Numbered from the stretch's first letter, positions 8,665-18,194 are shown. The stretch: DNA of 42,519 bases from CAYJIL01 sp964370235 (GCA_964370235.1 CAYJIL010000005.1:1-42519); one strand, 5' to 3'. Program-made: numbers and translations. Notes: generated by a model not told the origin, from the sequence alone.

Positions 8665-10911
8665 TTAGTACTTGAAATTGTTATCACTATTATTAGTTGA
8701 AATGGTGCTTGTGGGCGATAGATATTTTATGTTTATTTTAGAATATTTTTTTGCCATTTTTTGTGCCAAAGCAACCTCATCTCCTTTTGTGCGAGGGTCG
8801 ATATCTTGCTTTGGTGTATTAACATAGTTAATTTCCCAATCGGCTAAATCATCATAAAAATCGTTGGCACGAAAAGCCTCACGACCATGATTGAGCGGAG
8901 TCCCCTCTTCGTTATATGGCTCACCATTTTGGTAACTTGTTAGCATTAGGTCGAATAGTCGCTCCCAACGAGGATGGTAATATCGCCTAATGTGCCCAGC
9001 CCACTCACGCCAAGAGTAGTCGAACTGTTTGCACTCATAACCCGGAGTAAAGCCCCAATATGTTATTAGCTCGGTAGCATCTTTTTCGAACTGATCTTTC
9101 TCTTGTGGAGTCACTCCCCAGCTGCGTGCATCGCTCACCCATTTGTCAAAATTCCATTCGCTACGAGATGTCAACATTTTATCTACGTCTAGTAATAGAT
9201 CCAAGAATCTTTTACTATGTAACTTAAAATCATCTATATTGCCATCTTTGTATGCCGCTGTGGCTGCCTTTTGAATACGCTGAGCTAGATTAGTCATGAT
9301 TTGTCGTTGCAAGTCAATAACATCGAAACGATATATACTCGACGAGCGCAATAGTTTTGCATCGGCAAGTAGTAGCTCTTGTGCTTTGTATAGTTGTTGC
9401 TCGTCATAAGGTATCATAAAACCTGCATTAGGCCCCGATTTTTTGACATCAATGGCAGGGCGAGCTGCAATTACAGAGCTAAACTCTACCCCGTTCGTCC
9501 CCTCGGCATAGGCTGTGTTAAGCATAATTTGCCATGCTTTGCGTGCGTTCTCGCTCTTAGCACCATAAGCACGCTCTACATAGGCATCTAGCCACTTTTC
9601 TATATCGATAGCTCCTTGATATAGCGGCATTTCATAAACCAAAGCATAGTATATTGGGTTTTGGTTTATCGACTCCATAAACAAACCCGAGCCCACAGCC
9701 TGAGGTGTTTTCTCTCGTGCCGAAACATATTGATTGGTAGCCAACAGTCGCAAGTCGCCATGCAAGTTTATTCTACCCCCAAAATTGTGCAAATTACCTA
9801 CCACAAAGTCATAACCCCAAAAATCGTTACGCCCACCATTCAAACACAGTACCACTAATTTATCTTTGGGGAATTGCGTCACAATTGGCTCTAATATACT
9901 CCACGACTGCATAGCAATTACGGCATCTTTATCGCTCTGCTTAATAACATCGTATATTACCTTACCAACTTTTTGTAGGTATTCTTTTGAATTATCGGGC
10001 GGTGTACTCTCATGAAATGGGTCGGCAGCATATACGCCATGATTGCCAAACAGCTCTTTTTGATTTTTCATAAATATCGCACCCATCTTCTTAAACAAAG
10101 GATCTAGTGGGTCGAGTTGCGATACACCCTCAAAGCCATACCATTCGGGCTGCTGTGCTATCTTTGCATTGGGATATTTTTCTTTTAGGAGCTTGGGTAC
10201 ATATCCTGTAAATGCTTGTTGAATAGGTTGCATCCCTAGCTCTAGTTGACGAGCATATATCTTTTTTGCCAACTCTTTGTGACTCTCTATCCAGCTCAAA
10301 GGCAAACCACCCCCAATGCTCTCGATATTTGGCATCCACTGCCAAGCCTGATGTGCTGGCAGAACCAAAAAGCTACGAGCTTCTTTGTCGGTGAAACCCA
10401 TATCGAGCAGAGTTTCATACCACACAGCATCGAGCCCAATAGTTTGCAAAGGCATATTGATAGAGTTCATAGCCATGAAATCTATCTCGCGCTGCCATCG
10501 CTCCCAATCCCACCACGGTGCAGTATATGATATGGTGCAGTAGTTAAAATTTACTCTATACTTTCCGTTTATTGTGCGGCGCTCTTTCTTGGGTTGTGGT
10601 AATATTGACGGTAGGTATAATTGATCGCCAAACCACGATAGCTGCGCTTTACAGCTATATTTTAAATACCAATTAAATGCTGTGGCAAGCGACACATGGT
10701 TATTACCTCGCAAAATAACTTTTTTATCGAGGTAGTCTATTTCAAAACAATCTTCGCCATCTTTGGTACTATCTATATATTCGATTTGATACTGGCTAGA
10801 GTAGCCTGGTGTTATTCTCTCTATGAGGTCATAAATCGCTTTTGTTGATTGAGTGGCAGCCAAATCTACTGTTACAAATAGCAGAAGTAATAGCGTCAGG
10901 ATTTTCTTCAT
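8665..10911 (-). CDS. GH89 alpha-N-acetylglucosaminidase
   Basis: 748 aa with a signal peptide (about 1-20). GH89 (NAGLU family) enzymes release terminal alpha-linked GlcNAc; bacterial members act on GlcNAc-alpha-1,4-Gal caps of gastric-type mucin. Domains in order: small N-terminal alpha/beta domain (about 25-110); (alpha/beta)8 barrel beginning RVNFNYCTISYTAPWWDWERWQ (in two parts, 119-140) with MNSINMPLQ; then a C-terminal all-helical domain. Likely catalytic glutamates are Glu301 in DPFHESTPP and Glu413 in GLFMESINQNP; their spacing is near that in known GH89 enzymes. It has no extra carbohydrate-binding modules. First gene of the GH89-GH172 operon, with a clear promoter. Periplasmic or surface location; no SusC/SusD pair lies nearby, so it may work outside a classical PUL. 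Confidence 0.93.
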   Translation of the reverse strand: MKKILTLLLLLFVTVDLAATQSTKAIYDLIERITPGYSSQYQIEYIDSTKDGEDCFEIDYLDKKVILRGNNHVSLATAFNWYLKYSCKAQLSWFGDQLYLPSILPQPKKERRTINGKYRVNFNYCTISYTAPWWDWERWQREIDFMAMNSINMPLQTIGLDAVWYETLLDMGFTDKEARSFLVLPAHQAWQWMPNIESIGGGLPLSWIESHKELAKKIYARQLELGMQPIQQAFTGYVPKLLKEKYPNAKIAQQPEWYGFEGVSQLDPLDPLFKKMGAIFMKNQKELFGNHGVYAADPFHESTPPDNSKEYLQKVGKVIYDVIKQSDKDAVIAMQSWSILEPIVTQFPKDKLVVLCLNGGRNDFWGYDFVVGNLHNFGGRINLHGDLRLLATNQYVSAREKTPQAVGSGLFMESINQNPIYYALVYEMPLYQGAIDIEKWLDAYVERAYGAKSENARKAWQIMLNTAYAEGTNGVEFSSVIAARPAIDVKKSGPNAGFMIPYDEQQLYKAQELLLADAKLLRSSSIYRFDVIDLQRQIMTNLAQRIQKAATAAYKDGNIDDFKLHSKRFLDLLLDVDKMLTSRSEWNFDKWVSDARSWGVTPQEKDQFEKDATELITYWGFTPGYECKQFDYSWREWAGHIRRYYHPRWERLFDLMLTSYQNGEPYNEEGTPLNHGREAFRANDFYDDLADWEINYVNTPKQDIDPRTKGDEVALAQKMAKKYSKINIKYLSPTSTISTNNSDNNFKY

Positions 10912-10952
10912 AAAATATTAGGGTTATTTAGTTTATCACTTATCAAAGTTAA

Positions 10953-10984
10953 CAAATATAATCTATTATAATAGCTTATGCAAA
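10953..10984 (-). promoter_or_regulatory. Promoter of the GH89-GH172 operon
   Basis: On the minus strand, TTTG (10984-10981), a 20-nt spacer and TATATTTG (10960-10953) match the Bacteroidetes consensus. The leader to the GH89 ATG is about 35 nt. Confidence 0.85.
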
Positions 10985-11053
10985 TTTTAACAACTAAAGA
11001 CACAATTACACATTACAATTAACAACAACACGAAACAAGCACATATACTATGC

Positions 11054-11092
11054 AAAATCCCCTCAAAAGCCTTTTACAGCCTTTGAGGGGAT
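11054..11092 (-). terminator. Intrinsic terminator of trkA-murA-PorT-like operon
   Basis: An 11-bp stem (ATCCCCTCAAA and its complement) followed on the minus strand by a short T run (TTTTG). It lies 24 nt after the stop codon of the barrel-protein gene. Confidence 0.8.
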
Positions 11093-11116
11093 ATTAACTT
11101 ATAGCAAACCTTATGC

Positions 11117-11689
11117 TTAGAATCTCATTCCAACACCTAGCTGAGCAACACTATTGCGCTCTTTGTCGATTACGTTGGTTATACCAACGTTGTATCTTAG
11201 GTTAAGGTAAACCTCTGACGAAACATCTAGGTTGATACCAAATGCCCACGCTAGATCCAATGCCGAAGGATTTGAGACTGCCGATAGCTTTGTAGATGTT
11301 TTTGAATCATCGGTTATGATTTTATATCTCGAAGATAGCAACACACCTAGCTGTGGCCCTGTCTCTATACTCACAAAATAGACTGGATATATTTTTACCA
11401 AAAGTGGTATATTAATGTAATCGAGAGTTATTTTGGTTGTAACATCATTAACTCTATCTTTTGCTCCCTGAGCCGAATATACAAGTTCCGAAGATATAGC
11501 AAGCAAACCCGTTAGGCGGTTCTCATAGGTAAGACCCATGTTGAAAGTACCCCTTGAATTCATGTTAGACTGTGTGATATTAGCCAAGTTAAAACCTAGC
11601 TTAGCACCAAATCGACTCGAACCAACCGTTTGTGCCGATAGCGTTGTAAAGACTACCAATGCAACTAGTAGTGATAATAATTTCTTCAT
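11117..11689 (-). CDS. PorT-family outer-membrane beta-barrel protein
   Basis: 190 aa. Signal peptide (about 1-19, cleavage after LSAQ-type end), then alternating amphipathic strands typical of small 8-10-strand barrels annotated 'PorT family/outer membrane beta-barrel': FGAKLGFNLANI, ISSELVYSAQGAK, LDYINIPLLVKIYP and the IETGPQLGVLLS strand. The last strand ends in Phe (QLGVGMRF), the usual outer-membrane insertion signal. The role is unknown; related proteins are abundant in Bacteroidetes and most have no assigned ligand. It lies 20 nt downstream of murA, probably in the same transcript, and is followed by a terminator. Confidence 0.8.
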   Translation of the reverse strand: MKKLLSLLVALVVFTTLSAQTVGSSRFGAKLGFNLANITQSNMNSRGTFNMGLTYENRLTGLLAISSELVYSAQGAKDRVNDVTTKITLDYINIPLLVKIYPVYFVSIETGPQLGVLLSSRYKIITDDSKTSTKLSAVSNPSALDLAWAFGINLDVSSEVYLNLRYNVGITNVIDKERNSVAQLGVGMRF

Positions 11690-11709
11690 AAGAAAATAGT
11701 TTAAGACAA

Positions 11710-13017
11710 TTATTTTATTCGTCTAATATCGGCACCAAGCGCACGTAGACGGCCATCGATATTCTCATATCCACGGTCGATTTGCCCAACATTATGAATT
11801 AGGCTAGTGCCATCGGCAGATAGTGCTGCAATTAGCAGAGCCACCCCAGCACGAATATCGGGCGATGTCATCACCGATGGACGCAGCTGAACTTTGTGGT
11901 CGTGACCAATTACAGTTGCACGGTGTGGATCACACAAAATAACCTGAGCCCCCATATCAATTAGCTTGTCGACAAAGAATAGTCGGCTCTCAAACATCTT
12001 TTGGTGTATAAGCACTGTTCCTTTTGCCTGTGTAGCTACAACCAAAAATAGCGATAGTAGGTCGGGAGTTAAGCCCGGCCATGGAGCATCGGCGATAGTC
12101 ATTATCGAACCATCAATAAAACCCTCAATCTCGTAGCTATCTTGCACAGGAATATATAAATCGTCGCCCCTACGCTCCATCTTAATACCCATGCGAGAGA
12201 ATTGAGACGGAATAATACCTAGATTGTCATAAGAAACATCCTTGATTGTAATCTCTGAACGTGTCATTGCTGCAAGACCAATAAAGCTACCAATCTCAAT
12301 CATATCGGGTAGCATAGTGTGCTCACAACCACCCAAACTTGTTACACCTTCGATATTAAGCAGATTGGAACCAATACCCGTAATTTTTGCACCCATCGAG
12401 CACAACATCTTACACAGCTGCTGAATATATGGCTCACACGCTGCATTGTAGATGGTGGTAGTACCTTCGGCCAAAACTGCTGCCATTATAATGTTAGCCG
12501 TACCCGTAACCGAAGCCTCGTCAAGTAGCATGTAACAGCCCTTTAGCTTGCTACACTCTACGTGATAGAAACTCTTTTGGCTATCGTAGTTAAAGCGTGC
12601 ACCTAGCTGCTGAAAGCCCAAAAAGTGTGTATCTAAGCGGCGGCGACCTATTTTGTCACCACCCGGCTTGGGTATAAAACCACGCCCAAAGCGTGTTAAT
12701 AGTGGCCCAAGAATCATAACTCCACCACGTAAACGAGCAATGTCGTTAACATATTGCTCGCTTTCCATGTAGGCAAAGTCTATCTCCTTTGCACAAAAAG
12801 CATAGCTCTTTTCCGACAGCTTTTCTACCTCGACCCCCATTTTGCCCAATAGCTCGATAAGTGCCAAGACATCGATAATCTGTGGTATATTATTTATAAC
12901 TACTCGCTCGGGAGTAAGCAGCACAGCACACAAAATTTGTAGTGCTTCGTTTTTTGCACCCTGAGGGGTAATTTCCCCAAAGAGCGGCTTGCCACCCTTT
13001 ACCTCAAATGTAGACAT
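11710..13017 (-). CDS. murA: UDP-N-acetylglucosamine 1-carboxyvinyltransferase (Asp-type MurA)
   Basis: 435 aa, full length. It transfers enolpyruvate from PEP to UDP-GlcNAc, the first committed step of peptidoglycan synthesis, in the cytosol. It is an inside-out alpha/beta barrel of two EPSP-synthase-like domains. Lys22 in QGAKNEAL is the conserved PEP-binding lysine. At the active-site loop, where most bacteria have PGGCxIG with the Cys that fosfomycin alkylates, this protein reads PGGDKIG, with Asp121 in its place. Asp-type MurA enzymes are active and naturally insensitive to fosfomycin. The C-terminal part has LTPDLLSLF and HNVGQIDRGYENI. It lies 16 nt after trkA and 20 nt before the barrel gene, in one operon. 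Confidence 0.97.
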   Translation of the reverse strand: MSTFEVKGGKPLFGEITPQGAKNEALQILCAVLLTPERVVINNIPQIIDVLALIELLGKMGVEVEKLSEKSYAFCAKEIDFAYMESEQYVNDIARLRGGVMILGPLLTRFGRGFIPKPGGDKIGRRRLDTHFLGFQQLGARFNYDSQKSFYHVECSKLKGCYMLLDEASVTGTANIIMAAVLAEGTTTIYNAACEPYIQQLCKMLCSMGAKITGIGSNLLNIEGVTSLGGCEHTMLPDMIEIGSFIGLAAMTRSEITIKDVSYDNLGIIPSQFSRMGIKMERRGDDLYIPVQDSYEIEGFIDGSIMTIADAPWPGLTPDLLSLFLVVATQAKGTVLIHQKMFESRLFFVDKLIDMGAQVILCDPHRATVIGHDHKVQLRPSVMTSPDIRAGVALLIAALSADGTSLIHNVGQIDRGYENIDGRLRALGADIRRIK

Positions 13018-13033
13018 ATATTGTATAAATTAT

Positions 13034-14374
13034 TTAATCAAAAAAATCACCTACTTTAGATATAGCATCCTCTAGTGCAAAGACCACTACTCTATCGTAT
13101 GCACGAATTGCTGTGTCGCCCGTTGCAATATATACCTTATCGCCCCTAACAATACCTCCAATAATAGCATTGCGACTAAAGCCCATCTCTTTAATAGTAG
13201 AGCGTGTTGCCTTGCTATCGGGCTTGGCAATAAACTCCATAACCTCTGCCGAACAACCTGTCAAACATTTGATTGTTTGCACATCGGTATCCATCGTAAA
13301 ACGGAATATATTACTAGCCGTAATTAGCTTTTTGTTGATAATGGTATTGATACCTATATTCTCGGCTACCTTAATGTAGTTCATGTTCTCAATCTCGGCA
13401 ATCACCTTTTTAACCCCCATACGCTTGGCAAGCATTGCCGCAAGTATGTTGGTCTCCGATCGTCCCGTTACAGCTACAAAGGCATCCATACTACCCAGCT
13501 CCTCCTCAACTAGCATATCCATATCACGACCATCGTGGTTGATGATAAGAGTTTTGTCGAGAGCCTGTGCTAGTTTTTGTGCCTTGTGCCCATCATACTC
13601 GATGAGTTTAACGTTCATTTCGTTTTGGAGCCTACGTGCCAAACGCTGACCAATCTTGCTACCACCAAGAATCATCATCTTTTTAACATCGACGCTGTCC
13701 ATGCCCGAGTAGTTCATCACCTCTTTTACATATCGGTAATCGGAGATAACATATATGGTATCTCCTTGCATATACTCATCGTTGGGTGTTGGCAGAATGG
13801 TGTCGCCACCTCTCGATATTGCAACTGTGCGATATTTAAACTCTGCCATCTCACGTGTCATATCGCCCAAACGACGACCAACAAGTGGCGAGGACATATC
13901 TAGACTAAACACCACTAGCGATAGCCTATCACCACCAAACGAAACATACTCCGAACTTAGTGTATTGCCCAAAAGTGTTGTAAGCTCATCGGCAGCTACC
14001 TTTTCGGGATAGAAAAGATAGTCGATACCCATGTTAATAAAGACCTCTTTGTTGTCGGGCTGAAGATACTCGTCATTATCGATACGAGCGATGCATTTTT
14101 TGGCACCCAAACGCTTGGCAAGCATGGCCGAAATAATATTTTTCGACTCATCTGGCGACACTGCAATAAATAGTTTTGTGCGCTTTAGGTCTATTTTGCC
14201 CAATGCCTCAAAGGTAGTTTGATCGCCGTGTATAGTAAATATATCGGCAATCTTACTTATGTTGTCTAAACGCTTTTCGTCATCGTCAATAACGGTAACA
14301 TCGTGATGTTCGTCACTTAGCATCTTGGCTAGGTGACTACCAACTTCACCCGAACCAGCAATTACTATTCTCAT
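13034..14374 (-). CDS. trkA: Trk-type potassium uptake regulatory subunit TrkA
   Basis: 446 aa. TrkA is the cytosolic nucleotide-binding ring that gates the TrkH/TrkG K+ channel. The architecture is duplicated: RCK_N (Rossmann, GSGEVGSHLA at residues 7-16, VIDDDE) plus RCK_C, then a second RCK_N (MILGGSKIGQRLARRL) plus RCK_C. The partner trkH, often adjacent, is not in the window downstream; murA follows instead at 16 nt. Transcription starts from a consensus promoter directly upstream. Cell-wall synthesis and potassium/turgor control in one transcript is reasonable for growth control, but that link is inference. Confidence 0.93.
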   Translation of the reverse strand: MRIVIAGSGEVGSHLAKMLSDEHHDVTVIDDDEKRLDNISKIADIFTIHGDQTTFEALGKIDLKRTKLFIAVSPDESKNIISAMLAKRLGAKKCIARIDNDEYLQPDNKEVFINMGIDYLFYPEKVAADELTTLLGNTLSSEYVSFGGDRLSLVVFSLDMSSPLVGRRLGDMTREMAEFKYRTVAISRGGDTILPTPNDEYMQGDTIYVISDYRYVKEVMNYSGMDSVDVKKMMILGGSKIGQRLARRLQNEMNVKLIEYDGHKAQKLAQALDKTLIINHDGRDMDMLVEEELGSMDAFVAVTGRSETNILAAMLAKRMGVKKVIAEIENMNYIKVAENIGINTIINKKLITASNIFRFTMDTDVQTIKCLTGCSAEVMEFIAKPDSKATRSTIKEMGFSRNAIIGGIVRGDKVYIATGDTAIRAYDRVVVFALEDAISKVGDFFD

Positions 14375-14423
14375 CTAAAATAGGTTTATGCCCCCAACAA
14401 AAAACAGGAGCCCAAATATCAGA

Positions 14424-14454
14424 CAAATATAGCATATTTAACCTCAACAACAAA
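14424..14454 (-). promoter_or_regulatory. Promoter of trkA-murA-PorT-like operon
   Basis: On the minus strand, TTTG (14454-14451), 19-nt spacer and TATATTTG (14431-14424): a full match to the Bacteroidetes consensus, about 50 nt before the trkA start. Confidence 0.85.
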
Positions 14455-14492
14455 ATATTAAAGTACTCGAAAAAATAATTAGTAGAGAGACG

Positions 14493-14531
14493 AAAAAAGC
14501 GTGACTAGCACCCAACGGTGCTTGCCACGCT
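14493..14531 (-). terminator. Intrinsic terminator of pnp
   Basis: A two-part stem (AGCGTG/CACGCT outer, AGCACC/GGTGCT inner, separated by a 3x3 internal loop) followed on the minus strand by six T. It lies 24 nt after the pnp stop. Confidence 0.9.
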
Positions 14532-14555
14532 CTTTCACTATTTAATAATCTAAAA

Positions 14556-16691
14556 TTACTTCTTAGCAGGCTTCTCGATAAGTGCCTTGCGAGATAGTTT
14601 CATTTTTCCGTTCTTAGGATCAACCTCAAGAAGCTTAACCTCCATCATGTCGCCCTCTTTGATGCCTGTGTCTTCCATTGACTCAAAACGACGGTGGTCG
14701 ATCTCGCTAATGTGAAGCAAACCATCCTTACCCGGAAGAATCTCGATAAATGCACCAAATGTCATAATCGATTTTACTTTACCTGTATAAATTTCGCCTG
14801 GCTCTGCAACAGCAGTGATGCCTTTGATGCGAGCAACTGCTCTATCGATAGCATCCTTGTTAACTGCAAAGATATCAACAACACCTTTGTCGTCAACCTC
14901 AGAGATAGTGATTGTAGCACCTGTCTCTTTTTGCATCTCCTGAATGATTTTACCACCCGGGCCAATAACTGCACCGATAAACTCAGAAGGAATGCGAAGC
15001 TGAACAACACGTGGGACAAACGCCTTAAAGTCTTCTCTTGGCTCAGAGATAGTCTCCTCTAGTTTGTCTAGAATGTGTAGACGACCTTGGCGAGCTTGCT
15101 CTAGTGCTTGTGTAAGAACCTCGTATGATAGACCGTCAACTTTAATATCCATCTGCGTAGCAGTGATACCGTCTCTTGTACCAGTCACTTTAAAGTCCAT
15201 ATCCCCCAAGTGATCCTCATCACCTAGAATGTCTGAAAGAACTGCGAATTTGCCATCACCACCATCTGTGATAAGACCCATTGCGATACCCGAAACTGGC
15301 TTCTTAATCTTTAGACCAGCATCCATAAGCGCTAGTGTACCAGCACAAACAGTAGCCATAGAAGAAGAACCGTTACTCTCTAGGATGTCAGAAACGATAC
15401 GCACAGCGTATGGGTTGTCCTCGCCTAGTGGCACCATGCGCTTAAGAGCACGGTATGCAAGGTTACCATGACCAACCTCACGACGAGAAACGCCACGTGC
15501 AGGACGTGCATCACCCGTAGAGAATGGTGGGAAGTTATAGTGAAGAACAAATTGCTCTGTTCCTTGTACAAGTACTTGGTCGATCATCTTCTCGTCCATC
15601 TTTGTACCTAGTGTTACAGTAGTTAGCGACTGAGTCTCACCACGTGTAAAGATTGCAGAACCGTGTGCTGCTGGCAGGTAGTTAATCTCTGAGCAGATAG
15701 GACGAATCTCGTTAGTCTTACGACCGTCAAGACGAATACCCTCCTCTAGGATCATATTACGCATAGCCTTCTTTAGTACATCATCGTGGAAGTAACGCTT
15801 GATTAGAGATTTTTTCTCTGCAAGCTCCTCTTCGCCATATTGAGCCATAAACTCAGCCTCTAGTGCCTCGAACTGCTCGCTACGCTCATGCTTAGCCGAC
15901 TGGCTCTTAGCAATCTCGTATGCTTTATCATAAGTTTCAGCAATTACCTTTGCACGAAGCTCCTCGTCGCTTTTCTCGTGACAGTAAGTACGCTTAACAT
16001 CTTTACCTAGCTCTTTTGAAAGCTCCATCTGTACTAGACAGTGCTTCTTAATTTCTTCGTGAGCAACCTTGATAGCCTCTAGCATAACTGCCTCGCTAAC
16101 CTCGCTCATCTCACCCTCTACCATAAGGATGTTGTCATAAGTAGCACCAACCATTACGTCAAGCTCTACTTTATCCATTTGAGAGAATGTAGGGTTAATT
16201 ACAAACTCACCATCGATAAGTGCAACACGTACCTCAGAAATTGGACCATTGAATGGAATATCAGATACTGCTAGAGCAGCCGATGCAGCAAGACCTGCAA
16301 GAGCGTCTGGCTGAATGTCTGTATCTGCCGAAATAAGGTTAACTGTTACAAAAACGTCAGCATGGTAGTCTGCTGGGAAAAGTGGACGTAGAGCACGGTC
16401 GATTAGACGAGATACCAAGATCTCCGAATCTGACGCACGACCCTCACGCTTCATAAAGCCACCCGGGAAACGACCACAAGAAGCATACTTCTCTTTATAT
16501 TCAACCTGAAGAGGCATGAAATCACAATCCTCTTTAGCATCTTTTGCTGCAACAACAGTAGCAAGTAGCATTGTATCGCCCTGCTTTACAACAACCGCAC
16601 CGTCAGCTTGCTTAGCTAGCTTACCAGTCTCGATAATGATCTCTCTGCCATCGCCTAGAGAGATACTCTTTTGTTTTACATTGTATAACAT
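14556..16691 (-). CDS. pnp: Polyribonucleotide nucleotidyltransferase (PNPase)
   Basis: 711 aa from the chosen start. PNPase degrades RNA 3' to 5' using phosphate and is a core mRNA-turnover enzyme. Two RNase PH-like domains are visible (first from ISLGDGREIIIETGKLAKQ; second from MRNMILEEGIRLDGRKTNEIRP, in two parts) with an alpha-helical linker between. Then come a KH domain (IPSEFIGAVIGPGGKIIQ, with the GPGG loop) and an S1 domain (GEIYTGKVKSIMTFGAFIEI). The catalytic second core has SNGSSSMATVCAG and SDILGDEDHLGDMDFKV. The frame is open upstream to an ATG at 16724, which would add 11 residues. I prefer 16691 (MLYNVKQKSISL) because it starts like the family. The promoter is at 16751-16779. 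Single gene with its own terminator. Confidence 0.96.
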   Translation of the reverse strand: MLYNVKQKSISLGDGREIIIETGKLAKQADGAVVVKQGDTMLLATVVAAKDAKEDCDFMPLQVEYKEKYASCGRFPGGFMKREGRASDSEILVSRLIDRALRPLFPADYHADVFVTVNLISADTDIQPDALAGLAASAALAVSDIPFNGPISEVRVALIDGEFVINPTFSQMDKVELDVMVGATYDNILMVEGEMSEVSEAVMLEAIKVAHEEIKKHCLVQMELSKELGKDVKRTYCHEKSDEELRAKVIAETYDKAYEIAKSQSAKHERSEQFEALEAEFMAQYGEEELAEKKSLIKRYFHDDVLKKAMRNMILEEGIRLDGRKTNEIRPICSEINYLPAAHGSAIFTRGETQSLTTVTLGTKMDEKMIDQVLVQGTEQFVLHYNFPPFSTGDARPARGVSRREVGHGNLAYRALKRMVPLGEDNPYAVRIVSDILESNGSSSMATVCAGTLALMDAGLKIKKPVSGIAMGLITDGGDGKFAVLSDILGDEDHLGDMDFKVTGTRDGITATQMDIKVDGLSYEVLTQALEQARQGRLHILDKLEETISEPREDFKAFVPRVVQLRIPSEFIGAVIGPGGKIIQEMQKETGATITISEVDDKGVVDIFAVNKDAIDRAVARIKGITAVAEPGEIYTGKVKSIMTFGAFIEILPGKDGLLHISEIDHRRFESMEDTGIKEGDMMEVKLLEVDPKNGKMKLSRKALIEKPAKK

Positions 16692-16750
16692 CGTAAGTTG
16701 TTTTTGACACACATTTGTGCCCATTATTTAATACTCATTTACTCAGAGGA

Positions 16751-16779
16751 CAAATGTACAAAAAAATAACGAGTTACAA
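16751..16779 (-). promoter_or_regulatory. Promoter of pnp
   Basis: On the minus strand, TACATTTG (16758-16751) matches the -7 consensus. TTG (16779-16777), with an 18-nt spacer, is a likely -33 element. It lies in the gap between the SGNH hydrolase stop and pnp. Confidence 0.7.
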
Positions 16780-16799
16780 CATCTTTACCAAAATATTTA

Positions 16800-18002
16800 T
16801 TACAGCTTTACACCATTAACTATGTGCCTATAATGTGCCTCAAGCGACTCATACAGCATAGTTGCCATGTGTAGGTAACCCTCTTGTGAGAGATGAATTT
16901 TGTCCGACGAATAAAATTCGCTTTCTTGATGATATAAGCCCGACTCTTTTGCTCCACGATAGCCATCAAAAATGGCTAGCGAATTTTGTGCTGCATAATC
17001 CACAAGCAGTTTAGCTACTTGTGCACAAGCTGCCACCTCTTTGCCTCTGCGATAAAACGGAGCAGGAGTAGTAAGTATTATATAGCTATTGGGGTTTGCC
17101 TCTTTTAGTTGTGTGACGAACCTGTCGACCTGCCCCAAAAATTGCTGGGCATTAAAGCTATAACCCGAGGCTTCGTTTGTTCCCATCGACACAATAATAA
17201 GCCTAGGATCAAGCAATGCACACTGCCTTGCAATTTGGGGGTAGCGACCATAGTGCATATAGGTAGCACCATTAATACCTATCGAGTGATAAACAACCCC
17301 CGAAGTGGCTTTGCGCAAATCAAAACCATAGTAGGTTACCTCGCCACTGGAGCGTAGCGAAATGCTGTCGCTTGGCTGGCTTAGCGCAATGGTGGTGGTT
17401 ACTCCCTGTTCGTCTTGGCCACATCCCATACCCAAATCGAGTGTCGATGTAGTGTTTATTTGGCTCGAGGTTGGACTATGAAAAATTGTCACTTCATCAA
17501 ACCAGCGATCTTCGCCCCCCGAGGCTTGGTGCAAGAGTAGCTCAACCGAACCATCCTCACACGATATTGCCATAGCCCCAATTCCGGGCACAACATCGGG
17601 GTTGCGATCTACTATTTTGCCCTTTGCCCAGCGATTTTGTGATAGCACGCTGTAATCTCTAGGCTCGTTTGTCGAAGATAGCTTTAGGGGCATAATTAGC
17701 CCTCTACCACCACTGCCAAAATCTTGGCTAAAACGGCGGCGTAGCTCGCCCGTTAAAATACCTGCCTGTATGTGTGAATCGCCAATATGAATTACCGAAA
17801 GTTGGTCGAGAGAATTTTCTATCCCAAAGAATTTGAGGTATTCTAGATGTCTGAATTTTTTTGCCAAGCTAACATAGCTGCTATCGATACCACGAGTTAA
17901 ACTAGGGCGTGGTAGCTCGTAGTGACTAGAGACAAGCGCACACGGTGTAATTATGGCCGCTAGCAATAAAACTAGAGATAAAATCGTATTAAATAGTCTC
18001 AT
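16800..18002 (-). CDS. SGNH/GDSL hydrolase, membrane-anchored or secreted
   Basis: 400 aa. An N-terminal hydrophobic segment (about 7-24) directs it to the periplasm or anchors it in the inner membrane. SGNH blocks: block I IHIGDSHIQAG (about residues 71-81, nucleophile Ser), block II GING (near 245), block III MGTNEASG (near 273), block V SSDKIHLSQEGY (catalytic Asp-x-x-His). About 170 residues between blocks I and II form an inserted beta-rich region, as in two-domain SGNH proteins linked to O-acetyl ester handling on polysaccharide or peptidoglycan. No MBOAT acyltransferase lies beside it, so a specific substrate cannot be assigned. A possible -7 box (TACTTTTG) lies on the minus strand at 18041-18034. 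Pnp follows downstream from its own promoter. Confidence 0.8.
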   Translation of the reverse strand: MRLFNTILSLVLLLAAIITPCALVSSHYELPRPSLTRGIDSSYVSLAKKFRHLEYLKFFGIENSLDQLSVIHIGDSHIQAGILTGELRRRFSQDFGSGGRGLIMPLKLSSTNEPRDYSVLSQNRWAKGKIVDRNPDVVPGIGAMAISCEDGSVELLLHQASGGEDRWFDEVTIFHSPTSSQINTTSTLDLGMGCGQDEQGVTTTIALSQPSDSISLRSSGEVTYYGFDLRKATSGVVYHSIGINGATYMHYGRYPQIARQCALLDPRLIIVSMGTNEASGYSFNAQQFLGQVDRFVTQLKEANPNSYIILTTPAPFYRRGKEVAACAQVAKLLVDYAAQNSLAIFDGYRGAKESGLYHQESEFYSSDKIHLSQEGYLHMATMLYESLEAHYRHIVNGVKL

Positions 18003-18126
18003 TAGAGTTATTTGGTTTATATACTTTAGCCCACAAAAGTATAATAAATTTTGGGAGTGACCATATTATGGCATTTTTGTGACAAAAAATTAGAGTGTAA
18101 GGGGGCAAACTTTACACAAAAAAGAT

Positions 18127-18134
18127 TATCTTTG
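18127..18134 (+). promoter_or_regulatory. -7 box for exbB-exbD-tonB
   Basis: TATCTTTG matches the Bacteroidetes -7 consensus exactly and lies 60 nt before the exbB ATG. No TTTG is found at the standard -33 distance, so an activator may be needed, or the -33 element is degenerate. Confidence 0.6.
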
Positions 18135-18194
18135 CCTTGGCTTTTTATGTACTAAAAAGTTAGAAACAGTTGAAACTATAAAATAATTTAAAAA

